A stretch of DNA of 64,000 nucleotides. It comes from Antitrichia curtipendula (taxonomy: Eukaryota > Streptophyta > Bryopsida > Hypnales > Leucodontaceae). The stretch covers positions 18,104,001-18,168,000 of the forward strand of contig OX579639.1 in the NCBI GenBank assembly GCA_951230915.1, read 5' to 3'. Shown piece after piece: positions 33,742 to 47,900 of the stretch. The position numbers and the translations under genes are program-made. The notes beneath the pieces are model-generated. The model did not search any database, was not told the origin of the DNA, and saw only the letters and a list, made by a program, of their open reading frames with translations. Within the stretch, counting starts at the first letter, position 1. Every line of letters begins with the position of its first letter.

Positions 33742-36700
33742 TCATCTCCGTGACAGCGGCTTCTTCTTCACTCCCATGCACTGCTTCAACCCGACCTCCC
33801 CAGACACCATCTGCTCCTCCAAAAACTCCACGCGAGCATCCCTTGCGGACAACTCCAACTGCAACTCCGCCAGCTGCTTCCTCACCGAGTTCAATTCTCG
33901 GTTTGAACCTCTGCTGACATTGTCTGAGGCGGTGGGGGGTCTGGAGCCCCTTCTTGAGCCTGGAGCACTGGACAACGGCGTCTGCGTCCTTGACACTTCC
34001 TCACGGAGCTCTTTGGTTTGAAAGAGCAGGTGTCGGTTGTCTTTGATCAAGTGGAGGTGTGTGCGGAAGCTCTTGTCGCGCTCTTTCTTCAGCTCGTGCT
34101 CCAACGTCTTCACCTGGGTAAGCACCACACAAGCAGTTTATAACGTCAGAAGCATTAACCCCAAAGAGTCCCTGTTGATTGTAGGAAGGCGGATGTAGAT
34201 TTTCAGGAGCCTTTTTTGCAAACTAAATTATGGCATGAGAAGAATCTAGACATCAGGTCTTTCATTTTTGCAAGTTTTTCTTTACTTCCCATCCCTACAT
34301 GAACTGAACTCATCCAAAATCCTGCACAATAATCATGAAGCACCGAGTGACCACGCCAGTCAAATGGTTCAAGAACAGCTCTTGAAACAATTCATAATCC
34401 ACCCGGTGGATGCCGGCTCTTTTAGGGGTTTGAACAAAATTGAAGTTTTATCCCAGAATTGAGCGTTTTCATGAGGTGATTCTTTTGATCACACGTACAA
34501 ACCTCACTCACTTTTGTCATTCACCAACCCTGACGCCCAGTAATAAAAGAAGACACGGTAGACATGTGAATGTGCCAAGTTGTGAACTAACTTGTTGAAT
34601 TTCGAAGCAGAAAAACGAGTACGTTACCTTTCTTTCTAACAGTTCTCGTTGATGGCCAAATTCCTCCTGCATTGGTCTATTGATTTTCTTCAGCTTGAAT
34701 TTGCCTTCCACGTGCTTTTGATACAACTCCATGATTCCCATTTTCAGACCGCGAACACTCTGCACACAATGAGAATGCAAAAACTGTGATCATGAGTTCT
34801 GTCTAAGTGAACTTCTTAATTAATTATCGACTGTCTCTCTCATTTGTGGGAAGGAAGCCTTTCAATTTGGAGAAATGAAATGAAGGTGAGCATGGGTTGC
34901 TGTAAGTTATAATTAACACCTCGATCTTCTGTGACAGTTCATGAAAGTCGGCTTGGAAATCCTTGAGGAGCTTGGCCTGTCTGGATTGAGCGAAGAGCAC
35001 TCGTTTCCTTTCCACACTCGAAGCGTGCAGCTTCGCCTTCAGGCTCGTCACCAGAAGAGCCTTCTCTTTCAGTTTCTCATGTGCACTGCGTGAGTGACCA
35101 GACAATTTCACACTTCCACATTATTTCTTTTTTTATCAATTCCTTTCAATTGAGTACGTGCAAATCTGAAGAAAATTGTTGCTACTACTAACACTAATGA
35201 AAGAAGAAACGGTCAAGAAAGCTTGCATAAACCAACCAAATTCAATTCCTTGAAATGAAATCAATCTCCCGTTCTGTAAATTTGTGACACATGTAGAAAT
35301 GCTACCTTAATGGACACATTCTGACTGAATTCGTTAAGCTGTCGGAAGAAGATGCTCAACTACTGTAGATAGATTGCAATCATTTGCAAAGCCAAAAAAG
35401 AAGAAGATTTGTGCTCAAAATTTTATGCAATCTGACGTTGTGCGCTGTGAAATTTGAGTTCGTTATGGAAATCGGTGCTAAGGATCTCAAAGTCAGTTCT
35501 ATAACATACCTTAGTAACTCATCTTCCATTGATTCCATTCTACCTTTAGCTTCGGCAGCTTCAATTTGAGACGGTCCAATTCTGCGTAAAAGGTCCTTGA
35601 TCTTCCAGTCTAGAACCCATTTGAATTTCTCAAGTTCCTGCAGCAGCGTTTTTGTCACACAAGGGATGGATGAGTGGTTCACAGCTTTCTATGTGATCTC
35701 TCACCGCACCCAAAAATGGACCTAAATTCTCAAATAGAAATTGAATGAAATAGAAATTGCCCACATTGAGCATTTCAATGAAGCTAGATTCAAATTGAAA
35801 TTGCAGCTGTTATTACCTGGTTGGCTCGTTTAATTTCGTATATACGGCGGTCTCTGTCCAATAATATTTCTTCCTTTGCCTCTACATCCTTTTGAAGCAT
35901 CCTGCAACTCACACATGAGAAAGAACGTCAGTTTTGTAAAATTGGCGGCCGGGATTCCAATACTTTGGCACCCTTCAGAATGCGCATTCTGAAACTGAAA
36001 TCCATACGTATCCTAGATTTTTGGTGTTGAATTTGTGCCAATTTTAACGAAATTGACGACGATATCAACAGTATTTACACTCAACCTCCTGAATCCCTGA
36101 GAAAGTGGTTGGCACATACTGAATGTCACGTTGGCATCCGTTCACAATTTCATAAAGCTCTCTCTTCTGGCTCAAGAGCTCATTCAGCTCCGTATACGAT
36201 AAGTCAACCTCCTTTTGAAACTTGATGTACTTGTTTTTCAAAAGACCATTTTGACCCATAATGTGTTGGATCGCTTCATCAGCTTTCAACAACTTTGCCT
36301 CATAACTGCACACAATGTCAATTTCGTTTTAAAAATTGGTGGTACTTTCGTACATAAATCTGGCCATACCTGTCCGCTAGTTCTGGTCTGAATTCTGAAC
36401 TTTGAGAAGAGACATGACAGATTTTTTGAGGCCAGAATCATGGCAATTTCACAGAATTGGAAGATCTGTTTTTTTTTGTTTTTTTGACGATCAAGTATGC
36501 ACAGTTGCTGTTTTTTATAATTGGCAAGAAACAAAAGAATTTTCTCAGTTGCAAATTACTGGACATACTCTTCTCTCTGTTGTTCAATTTCATTTTGAGC
36601 ATCTTCCTCCACCACTTTCCGAAACTCCTCGTGGTCCAGAGTGATCTGCTCCTTGGTTTCTTCCGTTTCCTGAAGCTCTTCTTGGGTATCCTCAAGTTTT

Positions 36701-39700
36701 GCTTCATACGCTTCCATGAGCTCCTGAGAATGCCATTCATGGTCTCCACTGTCAGTTGAATGTATGAGAGTATTTGATGTTAGGCTCACAATGAAAAGCG
36801 AAAAGATTATGGATTAGAACCCTCTTTAAACCCTAAAACCCTAAAGCCCTAAATTTATCTTGCCTGGACCGCAAGTTCATGAGCTTGTTTCATGGTATCC
36901 ATTTCTTGGGTCCAGCGTGCATTCTCGATCTCCTTACTAAGCACAACCTCATCGTACCTGCGCATTTTCAAACCAAAGTTTAAGATAGAAAATAGAGAGA
37001 GACTGACATATGGTGAAAACGGCAAACTTTTTGTGGTAATTTCAGATGAAAGGGAAGTTAGAACCTTGAGATTTCCACCATGATTTTTTTACAGTAAGCT
37101 TCTTCCATGTCCTTGAGAATCTTCGTATGAATCGCTTGCTGCTCATTCCCTTTTCGTTCCACATCGAGCTCCTGCATCGATCAATCAACATTACGATGAT
37201 TTAAAAGCAAGACAACAAAATTAAACTCCTCCCTGGCAATCAGTTTACTAGAGATTGAAGCACTCACTGTGTTTCAAATCATTAGAATGAGCACAATAAG
37301 ATTTCTAACACTCGACAGTCTTTCTAAAACCGCCATTTGAGCACCAAGTACGAAGAAAAGCACAATTTGAGAGTTCAAATCTCTGCCTGGGTTTACCAAT
37401 CGTGTACCATTTCAGCTTTAGCCATGTACAGAGTCTGGTTCTTAGCAGTCAATTCGTCCAAGAGTCCCTCGTAGTGTTTCTCCAGGTCCCTGATCTTCCT
37501 GGCCACTTGTTCGTTGTTGTATTTGATCTCATACTCACAATGCTTCTCTGTGTCCACAACCTGCGAATCAACACCCGAGCTTAGACATTGTTGAACCAAC
37601 TGAGTGACAGATTGAAGAGTCATCTGCTTACAAATCAAGTAAATCACCAGTACAGATTCACCGTGGGCTGAAATGGGTTTTGTTTTTATGGATTTTGTGT
37701 CAATTTGTGTTAAGCTTTTACCACAGATTCAACACAAAACCATTTCAAGTTTTCAACCCACCGACGGTGGATTGCACTAGTGTATGATGCGGATATATTA
37801 CCTTCGTTTCAAGCTCCTGAACTCTTTCTGCGTAATCGTTGAGGTCAGCTTTGGAGATCAACACCTCTTGACTCCAAGCTATGGTGCTGTTGTCTTTACG
37901 AGAGCCAGGAGTGCGCACATCAAACATTACCATCATTCCATCCTCGGATGCACAGAAGAGTCGGTTGTCACTGCTAAGGCAGACTTTGACTACCGGCGCC
38001 GCAAATACCTTCACTTCGTGAAACACTCCTGTGGCCTGACATCCAAAGCTCAATATCATCATGATACGCAATACCTAAGGTACAAGTTATAGTCAATTTC
38101 GTTGAATTCCCATGATTCCATTGCCAAAAATTGCGACATCTATGTACATAATTTAGGTCTGAAATTTTAGGATAGGTATGGATTAATGTTTCAGAACACG
38201 TGAGTCTTTATTGGTAACTTGCTACTGAAACTAGTCTATAGCTAGGATCGGAGAAGCTTGCCTGTGAAGGGATATTGATAGGCGCGAATGGCTCCATGTT
38301 CCGTTCCTGCAAACACAAGGCTACCGTCTACAAATTGGACCATGTGTGTGAGGTTGACGTCGCTTTCGATTGTCTGCGCCCCAACAATGAACCCCAGCCG
38401 TTATCAATGAGGAAACCCCTGCCACAGATTACGAAAGAGAAAAATTTAGACGGACAAATTATTAGTGTCCTCTTTTCATAATGTGCCCTCGAATTGAACG
38501 ATCAAGGTGGGCTGAAATCAGTAGGCTATGGTTTCAAACTATTGCACTAGCTAGTACAAACCCACCATCATAGGTTGAAATGGTTTTGGGTTCACTCTGC
38601 TTCATTTCAACGGAAATTTCTTTACAATGGAAAAAAACTTTCCAGCAAGATCCACACTGACCTCAGAAGTCACATTTGATCACACTTTACGTACAAAATC
38701 ATCGATCTCAAGATAGTTCACGCACAGCTCATGAAGGTACAGACCTTGTTTAATTCGAGAGAAAGATAAGGTTGAAAGACTCAACTTGGAAGACTTCGAC
38801 TGCATCCATCTCTCGAAGCTTGCAGTCGGAAGTGGCGCTGAGAAACAATTTGGACCACTTGCCGTTGACACCGATTACGCACTTCTGCATGCTCCCTTCG
38901 ATGACGTGCTCCCGGCTCCGCGTGCACGTCTCCAGGTCCCATTCATAAATGGCTCCATCCATTCCCGCAGTCACGATGTGGAAGTCATCAGGAGCCCACC
39001 AGATGCTTTGGACCTGCTCATTCATTGCAATCCATTTCTTATAATAAGTTGAGATGCACGCATGATCAGGAAATTGCTCTTGAAAACTGGGCTAATTCAA
39101 TCAATCGACAGAATCTTTCTCAGGGTACTAAGATACTAGGAGATGGGATCAGTTCCCAAAACGGTTTTAGTATCCTCAACCTTATTTGTAAATTCAACAG
39201 CAATGTGGTGATGGCAGAAAGTAGACTCCAGTCACCTTGTTTATGTGAGCTCGCAAATGACCCACGGGATGACCCGTGTAAGATGAAATGACGTGAACGG
39301 AGTTGCCACTGACAGCTGCAAAGTATTGACCACCGTGACTGAAGGCGCAGTTGGTGCACCCCTTCACGAATGCAAACTCCTTCCACAGCCGCAAGTCGTT
39401 TATCATCACATCGTACAAGCACAAACAGTCAAGAAATCCAACGAGCAGATACAACCCTGCTGCCAATCCATCAATCCGATCGCCCCCAATGCAAGTGGTC
39501 AGTAAAATCTTTGACTCGATCACTGCGGATGCGTACAACCTCACAACTGTCGTCTCAAGGAAATTAGTACATGATTTGGATTCGTCAATGTATGTCGAAG
39601 CAGGAAGAAGACAGATTTAGAATCCATCAATGACATGACTCAATTCTAACTGTACAACAAATGGAAACATCTTTGACTTGAACAGTGTAAAATTTCTTAT

Positions 39701-42700
39701 AGTATGTAGTGTTGTTTGAGGTTAAGGCTTGGATTGGAAGTTGATTCAGGCACCATTTGGATGCATGGAAACCGACAACGCTTCCGATGGGAAAATCTTC
39801 AGAATCTCGCATGAAAGCTCTTCGTAGTTCCACACGCGCACGCTGTTGTCGGTGCCGCAGGTGACCACGAAGGGTTTGAGCAAGCAGGTGTCCATGCCTG
39901 TGATGAAGGCTTGGTGGTACGACTGCGACACACCATCACATGAATGAGAAAACAAACAATTTATTCATATGTTGTAGAATGATCTTGAATTCCTAGATGT
40001 CAAAACATCTAGGATAGGTATAGATCTCAAACTGCATGGTCTAAACCGTAACCGTAAAAAGTGCCCAAGTTGCGGAATGGTGCCATTTTAACAAAAATTT
40101 CCATCATTGTTATATCTCCATAATTATAAAGTTATGATGCTAGGTGGAAGCACCCAAACAACGTGGAAATAAGCAATTTAGCGTTGTTTGAGTTGCCTTT
40201 TTCAAGGAAAAAACAAAACAAAACGTTTTTGTGGTATTAGCAATTGAAAATATTGCATTTAAAAAAAATCAGAATTTTTGGTATAAGATATGTAATTATT
40301 ATGAATTTTCAAAATAGAACCCCCTCAGCCATTGAAACCGTTACATGGCTTGTTCATAATTATACCAAGATCTAAAGAATCAACAGTCAACCAATTATGG
40401 TAGTTAAGTACGGAAATGGTTGAATTGCACTTTTGACCAAACACTTTCAATAAAAGTCTACTTGTTAGGAATGGATGCAAGGACAATTTTGGGTGTTTTT
40501 ACCTTATGTTTAGAATGGTTAGAAAATATCATAGTAGGTGAGCACACAAAAAAATTTAGGAAAAACCTCAGAGTGGACATTCGATGAGATGGTGTCAGAT
40601 GACATCTTGTCAATATCCTCAAAAGAGAAGTGGATGAGGCGGTTGTTGGATAGTGAGCACATCAATGTTTCTTCTGCGGATGACAAGGTTAATCCACAAA
40701 CTTGAGCGTTGGTTTCTTCCACTTTAACTGAACAAAATCTTTTGTAGGTTTTATGGGCTCTATCGTATTCATAAACTGAAATTGTCCCGCTTTCACCACA
40801 AATAATGCCCCTCGAATATGGGATAATAGTATAGGCAATGCATACTTCATTTATAGAGTTTTGCATTGGTATTCTTGCAATCACCTGGAAAAAAAAATTC
40901 ACCCATAAAAATGAAACAACTGAAATAAGCTCCTCCTGTAGCTCATTCAATAGATATTGCCATTCAACAAATGATTAATTGTAAATCAACATTGAAATTG
41001 AGCTAGTGGAATCAAACACTTATTGATTCTCGATTCCATTGTCATCTTTGCATTCTTTTCAAATTTAAAACCAATTCATATAACAATAGGCTAATGAGCT
41101 TATCTCAAAATGAAGGGAATGATGCAAATGAAGCTCGTACTATAGAAGACCATGAAAACATTAATGTAGAAAGCCCACCTCTCCCTTGTTAACATACAAA
41201 AGCTCTCCAGAGTCAAGGGCATATACGCATTTACAATCTACAACCAAAGCTTCCTTGCCACTTTTCCATTTTCTTTTTTTCTTGACAATTTGGCTATTTT
41301 TTTGTTCTTCATCATTTTCTTTTGCTTCATCATCTTCAATTGCCTCTAGAGGTGGTGGAATCCATGTGTGGCATAACACCTTGTGCCCCTCCTGGTTTGT
41401 ATAATCAGTTGACATTTGTCGCAAGTTATTGTCTATCCTCTTATAGGTCTTGGCAAATCCATCCCCACATACGGTTATCCAATTCTCGTCGATAGGACAA
41501 CACCGTACCTGCAGTTATATAATTCTTCTAGAGCTGGTTTTAATACACTTTATATGCCATCTTTTATCAAGGTTTCTATATAGAAAATTTTGTTAAAATG
41601 GTAGTATTCCATATGCCATTTTTCCATTCATTTCTAGGACAAGTATAGCTTTCAGACCAAATTGTCTAAATGTGAAAGTGCTAAGTTTGTAGAATACTGC
41701 CATTTTAATGAAATATCAGTTCTATACAAGCATTGGACATCAACATTTGTCACCATGTCAACTATCCTACTATTTAATGTTCATACTTTACAAATCCACC
41801 AATAGCATCATGCCAATGCAAGATAGTGAAGTTGAGAGTCTCTCAATGATTGAGAAGAGAATGATTAGAATCCATCATGCTAGCTCTTTTATATTGCACT
41901 TATAAGCCACTACAAAATCTTATTTCAAAGATGTAAAATCGATGAGATTCAATTGCACAAGGGTGACTGTAAAAAACACATATTTGCTGATTTTGTTGCA
42001 TATTCATAGCCCTTATATGTTTTTTGAAACACTTTATAAAATTAAATAAATAATTTTAAAACTAAAAAAAATGGTCAGTGTACACATTTGTAAGTAGATT
42101 GTATTGTAGGATGATAAGGTATAGAATAATTCTTTAAGTAAGAGAACTAAAGAAGAGCAAAATCTCAAAAAATAGGTCTTTTTGACATTTTAATTTGTAA
42201 AAAAAATAGAAAAAAAAATTTAATTTTAAAATTTTAAACTAACCACTTGTGACAATTCTATAGAATTGACCACTTACTAAAAGAACCACCAAAATAGTCA
42301 TTTTACATGTTTCAAAATGAAAGCAAAAAGAAGCTCGCTATGTGGACTTCTATACAATATAGAGTTAAATATTTTAAAATTTCCTTCTAATATAGTTGCT
42401 AGTCTACTAGAAGACCATCTTTTCTAAATTTTAGCTCCAAATTTGTTTTTCTAGGCTAGAAATAGTACCAAAATCCTCGAATAGGCTAGTAATATTCAAT
42501 AGGGGGCTATTTTTTTATTGTAAAATATTTTTGAAGTATAAGTTTTTATTTATTTAAGTGTGTAATAGTCATAAAAACCTTACCTATAAATCTTGAGTTT
42601 TTGGACATCATAACGTAAAAGTTATGGCCAAAAAACAAATCAGCATGTAATTGTGAAAAAAAAATACAAGTGTTTTCTAGTATTCATCCACATTCCTAAA

Positions 42701-43610
42701 CTCACGGTCAAAGTGTAGTGCCAATTTTAATATTAAAAAGTTTCAATTGATTTTTAAAATATATTATAATATGCTTAGATCCAACAATTGGAAATTTAAA
42801 GATAGGACAAATACTATGTGATACTTAGAATTCTATAGTTGAATTGAAAATCATCAATATGACATTCAAAGTGCATAAAAATAGGAATAGTCATAAGACA
42901 ACAGCTAAAAAAATAGCTACTTTCATCCAATAACATGTTATCATTTGTATTCCACAACATTGTGTTACTAATTATAATATTGACCAATCAACATACATTA
43001 ATTTATAAGCTCAAAAATAAATCCGGTAAGGGATCTAACCCTATTTGGCATGAACCTGGTAGGCGCTAGTGGAATTGAACGTAATAGTCTTGGTAGAGCC
43101 AACCACTTTGATCCCCATGATGTTCCACAATTGCAACTGCCACTCCGGTGAGCCACCCAATGCTGCGATGTGTTTTCCATCGCATGTGAAGCATAATGAA
43201 ACATACTGATGCGATCCAGCATTGAGGCTCATTAGTGAGCGTCTCTTGATGAATTTGGTAGTAACATACACATTAATCATGGGCGAGCTCATACTGCTAC
43301 TTCCGATCTCAGCCACAGCTAAGTTGTGCCGATCAAGACTAACGGTGATGGCTGAGATGCCACACATAGTAGTGGTGCCAGTGAGAAATCGTGAAGATGA
43401 TTTCAAATCGGAAAGGCTATTTTCAATTATTAAGTGACTTGCCACAGTTACAAATGTCAAATTCTCAAGAAATTGCACACCGTCTTTCAAAGAGCCTGTC
43501 ACTCCAAAAGACACACTTGGCACCATAGGCAATGTTGTTACTGAAGTTGTTGTTGTTGTCGCCATACTTGCTTCAAGGTTCAAAACACTTGTTCTATCTA
43601 ATTTTGCCAA
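33742..43610 (-). CDS. CFAP57: Cilia- and flagella-associated protein 57 (WD40 plus coiled coil)
   Basis: Eighteen exons, minus strand: 43610-43056, 41508-41179, 40884-40567, 39922-39754, 39456-39236, 39013-38786, 38373-38262, 38028-37802, 37560-37408, 37171-37065, 36957-36864, 36723-36569, 36305-36120, 35901-35817, 35637-35510, 35085-34920, 34759-34628, 34113-33742. All phases agree and give 1245 residues, almost the length of animal CFAP57 (~1250). Exons 1-8 encode WD-type propeller sequence (QYVSLCFTCDGKHIAALGG, SDNRLFCASEDGMMVMFDV). From ~residue 700 the protein is coiled coil (ELEKFKWVLDWKIKDLLRRI, VKTLEHELKKERDKSFRTH). A Ser/Pro/Arg-rich region lies near the C-terminus. In Chlamydomonas and animals CFAP57 is an axonemal protein needed for inner dynein arm function; here it would act in sperm flagella. 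Met16 is an alternative start. Introns 7 and 11 appear to use GC donors. Intron 3 holds a dispersed repeat. Confidence 0.93.
40150..40340. repeat. Dispersed repeat in CFAP57 intron 3
   Basis: Inverse copy of the segment at ~15830-15960, with the same ordered blocks and small indels. The GC-poor sequence and the AT-rich flanks within intron 3 suggest an old insertion. Confidence 0.5.
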
Positions 43611-43649
43611 CGAAAGAGCAAGCCTTATTGCACTAACTCAATTATAAGG

Positions 43650-44010
43650 CGCAATCACTCTATAGTCTCTCAAAACCTTAAACAACAACAAAATATCACC
43701 ATTTTGATAAACATTCAATTGTTGTAATTGTCATTATTTTGTGCAAATTTCTCACTTGAAAATTCATTATGTCTAATTCTTTCAACAAAGAGAAGTCTAA
43801 ATTGAGCTTCATTGAAATGAGCCATCTCTACAACCTCTAAAAAAATCAAACAACAATATATCACCATTTTGTAAAACATTCAATTGCTCCAATTGACATT
43901 TGTGCAAATGTCTCACTCAAACACTCAATGTGTTTTAACTTTTTCAATAAACAAAAACTTAATTGAAATCCATTGAAAGCAAGCTCATCGTATACATAGC
44001 TTCTTGTAAA
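43650..44010. repeat. Tandem duplication upstream of the CFAP57 start
   Basis: Two direct units about 165 bp apart, 43650-43830 and 43835-44000. Both contain 'atatcaccatttt', 'aacattcaattg', 'ttgtgcaaat-tctcac' and 'ttcattgaaa' or 'tccattgaaa'. A third fragment follows to ~44050. This is the promoter and leader region of the minus-strand CFAP57 gene. Confidence 0.6.
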
Positions 44011-44907
44011 ATGTTACAACATAACACAATTCTCCAAAACCTTGTGCAAGAAGAGAATGAAGGTATCAAGACACTATAAATTTTTCATTGTTACGGCTAA
44101 CCGTTGGTTAGCTCACAATTCATTTTTAACTGTAGTTAATTTTTAATCATTGTGGTTCACTGGAATGCTTAAGTGAGTAAGCATATGTATGTATTAATGA
44201 AAAATTTGTATTAATTTGTGTATTTTATGATCTCTAAATAAGAATATTATGTTTAAATATTTTTAGTTATATTTGAATATTTGATAATAAAGTGTAACAT
44301 TGTGCATAATATTCTTTCTCTTTATTCTATCCCTATTACAGATTTTAATAATGGAAACTCATTTATAATATTTTATAGAATAAAATGCGACATAATTGGA
44401 AACATTATGAACATTAGATAGTCTACTCTTATTTTTTTATTGTACATCTACAGTAGCATTTAAGGCTTACATTTTTAAAATCTAATTTATAATAAATTAA
44501 TTAAATCTATTTAAATTTAATTCATCATTATTTATAGACAATTTTATAATTAGTATACAAGACGTAAAAGTTTTAGTACTTAGCTCTTCTAATTTTTGAA
44601 AAAATATTAAAGTGCTTTAATATTTTTTTCACATTCAAAAATCATGAAACAATTTATTATTTCAACATTAATTGCATCAACATGCTCAAGTACATGCACA
44701 TGTACCTAGAAGTTTTGTGATGGTGATGATAATGCTAAGTATGACTATTAACATCTATATGCTAATAATATGACCATCAACGTAATTCTATGCTTGGTTT
44801 TTTATTTATACGTAATACTAGTATTGGTGGTGATAGTGTGTGATATGATTGGCTTCTCTATATTCTATCTTGCAATAAAATATTGCCAAAATATTGGTGC
44901 TAAGATA
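44011..44907. other. AT-rich spacer between CFAP57 and the LHT-like gene
   Basis: No gene is seen. The right end should contain the 3' untranslated region of the transporter gene; the rest is extremely AT-rich and featureless to me. Confidence 0.45.
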
Positions 44908-47900
44908 TTAAGCATAGAATTTGTAATTCTTGGCTGAAATGATAATCATAGCCAGTCCTCCAATCGATGAAAATATCATGAGTAATATACCAATGACAAT
45001 GATAATCTGCAATGCACCAAAAACTTAATTACGATAGTATCCAAAATTGATAATTATTCATTATTACAATTTATAAAAACAAAATACACTCAATTATCAA
45101 ACTAAGATCAAAATGAAAATTATATTTTAAAATAAAAAATTTAAGCAAAATATGAATAATAATTAATTTTAGTCATTGTTTTTTCTTTGATAATAAATAT
45201 ATTAACAATTTTGATTGAAAGCATACTCACATAGTTTAGAATCCAAGTAATGCTCCACGCTTTTGGTTTTTTTAGAATCAACCACATAATGCAAGGCAAC
45301 TGCCAAACAAAATAATGAATGTAAAAAACAAAATTGTGCAACACAAAAATTTGAAAATAAAATTTAAAATATGAAAATAAAATAAAATAAAAATAAAATA
45401 ATAAAAAGATCACTTACAAAGTAGGTTGTTGGTGCAAAAACAAAACCACCAAAAAATCCCATCAATGCGCTGAAAAATGGAATTGATAAGCCAATGAAAG
45501 ATGTTATGGCTGCAATAATAACAAAAGTTCAAATATTAGAATCAAACAAATTATCTTATTTATAATCAATTACTATGCAATAAATCATTTCAATTATTTA
45601 AATAAAAATAAAAATAAGCATGAATAAATAAATTGTTGTAAATGTACTATTCAAATATTAAAGAGTACTTACCAACATAGGCCGATCTTGTTATAAGCCT
45701 TAATTTACGAGAAGGTGTAAATCCCCATTTTTTGACCAAAGCGGTTTCCATCATATCAAAAACGGGCATTGCATAAAGCTATAAAAGTCCAACACATAAT
45801 ATTATTAACATCAAAATTTGTAAAAACTAACATTTTAAGTTTTTTTTGAAATGAAATGAAAAGGTAAACATTGAAATTAATAAATTAATAGAGTGTATTT
45901 ACCTGGTAACTTCCAATGACGTGGATAACAACAAACATATTTGCAACAGCAATAAGAATGGGTGGCCTTGCCACATAAACAAGAATGTTTTCTCCAACAT
46001 GGTTGCCATACGCCCAATAACCAACAAATGCCACCGGAAAGTAACAACAAGCAACAACTCCATAAGCCCATAAAACACCATTCCACATTGGAACTTTGGA
46101 TGGTTTTTCAGGTGTAGATGGTATTGTAGCTTGGATTTCCAATACCACATTATGACCTGCAAATGCAAACGCTATTGTCCCAAGAGCATTACATGACGCA
46201 AAGAAAATTGATGAAGTACTGCCATTTGGCAAAACATACTCTGGATATTCACCAGGCAACAATGGTGGGCTATTGTCATTACGAAATGCAATAGGAACCA
46301 CCCACGCTATAGTTGAATAGCTGTTTCAAACAACAATTGATACATTAAAATATATAATATTATTAATTAAGATATTTAAATATAATATAAATAAAATCAT
46401 TGAAATTAAATTTTAAATTAAAAGAACATTATCTTAAAATAATATCATAAAATAAAAATGTAAAAATTTATATGATATATAGTCAATTGTATGTACTCCT
46501 GAGTTAGTAAAGAATTCATACCTCAATGACATGATTGCAGCTGCTAGAGAAATCCCAGATATAGCATTGAAGTTTGGAAGTTGAGCCAAAAAGTAGTGAC
46601 ATGAAGAAAAAATAAGAATGAATGCCCATTTTTTCTCACTCAATGTACAATTATCTTGGCATGCAATGGTGTAAATTTTTTGCAATGAACTTCCACCTGT
46701 AACCATGTACATGATGTCTACACCAACCTCAACAATCAATTGTTGAGGCACCACAATCCAAATGCCAAGCTTTTCACCAAAAGCCTCTTGTCCCAACTCA
46801 TGATAACGATCCAATCGCTTGTTGGGCACCATTTCGTGCATTTGAACCATTTGCCAAAGTGTATAAAGAGTAATTGCCCATGAAAGTATGATGGAAACAA
46901 CACCGGGCCCCCTGACAATAATATGAAACGAGAAACAATCGCCATGTAGAATTCAGTAATAAAAATGTTTACTTAGTATCAAGATAATGTTGAGTGTTTA
47001 ATTTATTTTGAATCTTTATTTCAAAAAATAGAATACTTCATCATAATATTTATTACATCCTATTTTTTTCTTCAAAATGATAAATTCTCCAAAAGAAAAT
47101 CTATAAAAATTAAAATTTTGATAAATTGATTATTATAAAAAATAATAAAATTTATATCAAACTTACCAAATTACCACAATCTTTCTCTAATAATCAACTA
47201 GATAGTTGAGAACTATGATGTTCTTGGAACTCATTTGGCAACAAACAACCTTTGGTACAACAATATCTCAAAACCAACTAAGTCAATATTTTTTAATTAC
47301 TTTTCCATATTATCCATATTATATTATAGTTAAATCATAAAAGATCTCTATCTCTATTTAATATATTTTTTTAAAGAAAATACTATTGTGTTTTGAAAGT
47401 TAACGTACCATGTGAGATAAACCATAGCGTAAGGCAATCCCAAAACACCTGCTCCCACCATTGCCGTGATATTGTGGAAAGCAGCATACCACCATTTTGC
47501 ATGTCGGCTACCCGTGATGGGTAACCAGTCATCAATGCTTTTGTCAGCCTACAAAATATTAAAAGATAAATATTTAATGTCAATAAATGTATAGTAATTA
47601 GCTTATCAACAAATCATACTATAAACATCATATTCTTCAAAACTTCTATAGCCTCAAATACTTCACAAGAAAACTTATTTAAAATATGAAATTGAAGTTA
47701 CATCAATACCATTTGTTTGCACTTGCTGTAAGGTTTACCATGCACAATGTCTAGAACAATGTAGTTGATAATTCCTGCAAAACACAACATAAACAATAGA
47801 AAAGTTGGAAATGGCAATTGCAAATTTTAGAATTAAAACAATGGATTCTAAAGTACATATATTTGATAATAAAAATTGGAAACATGGTAGAAAACACAAT

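Noticed and set aside
36832..36860. Telomere-like CCCTAAA runs
   Set aside because: Only three or four degenerate units inside CFAP57 intron 11; too short for an interstitial telomere, and at most a telo-box coincidence.
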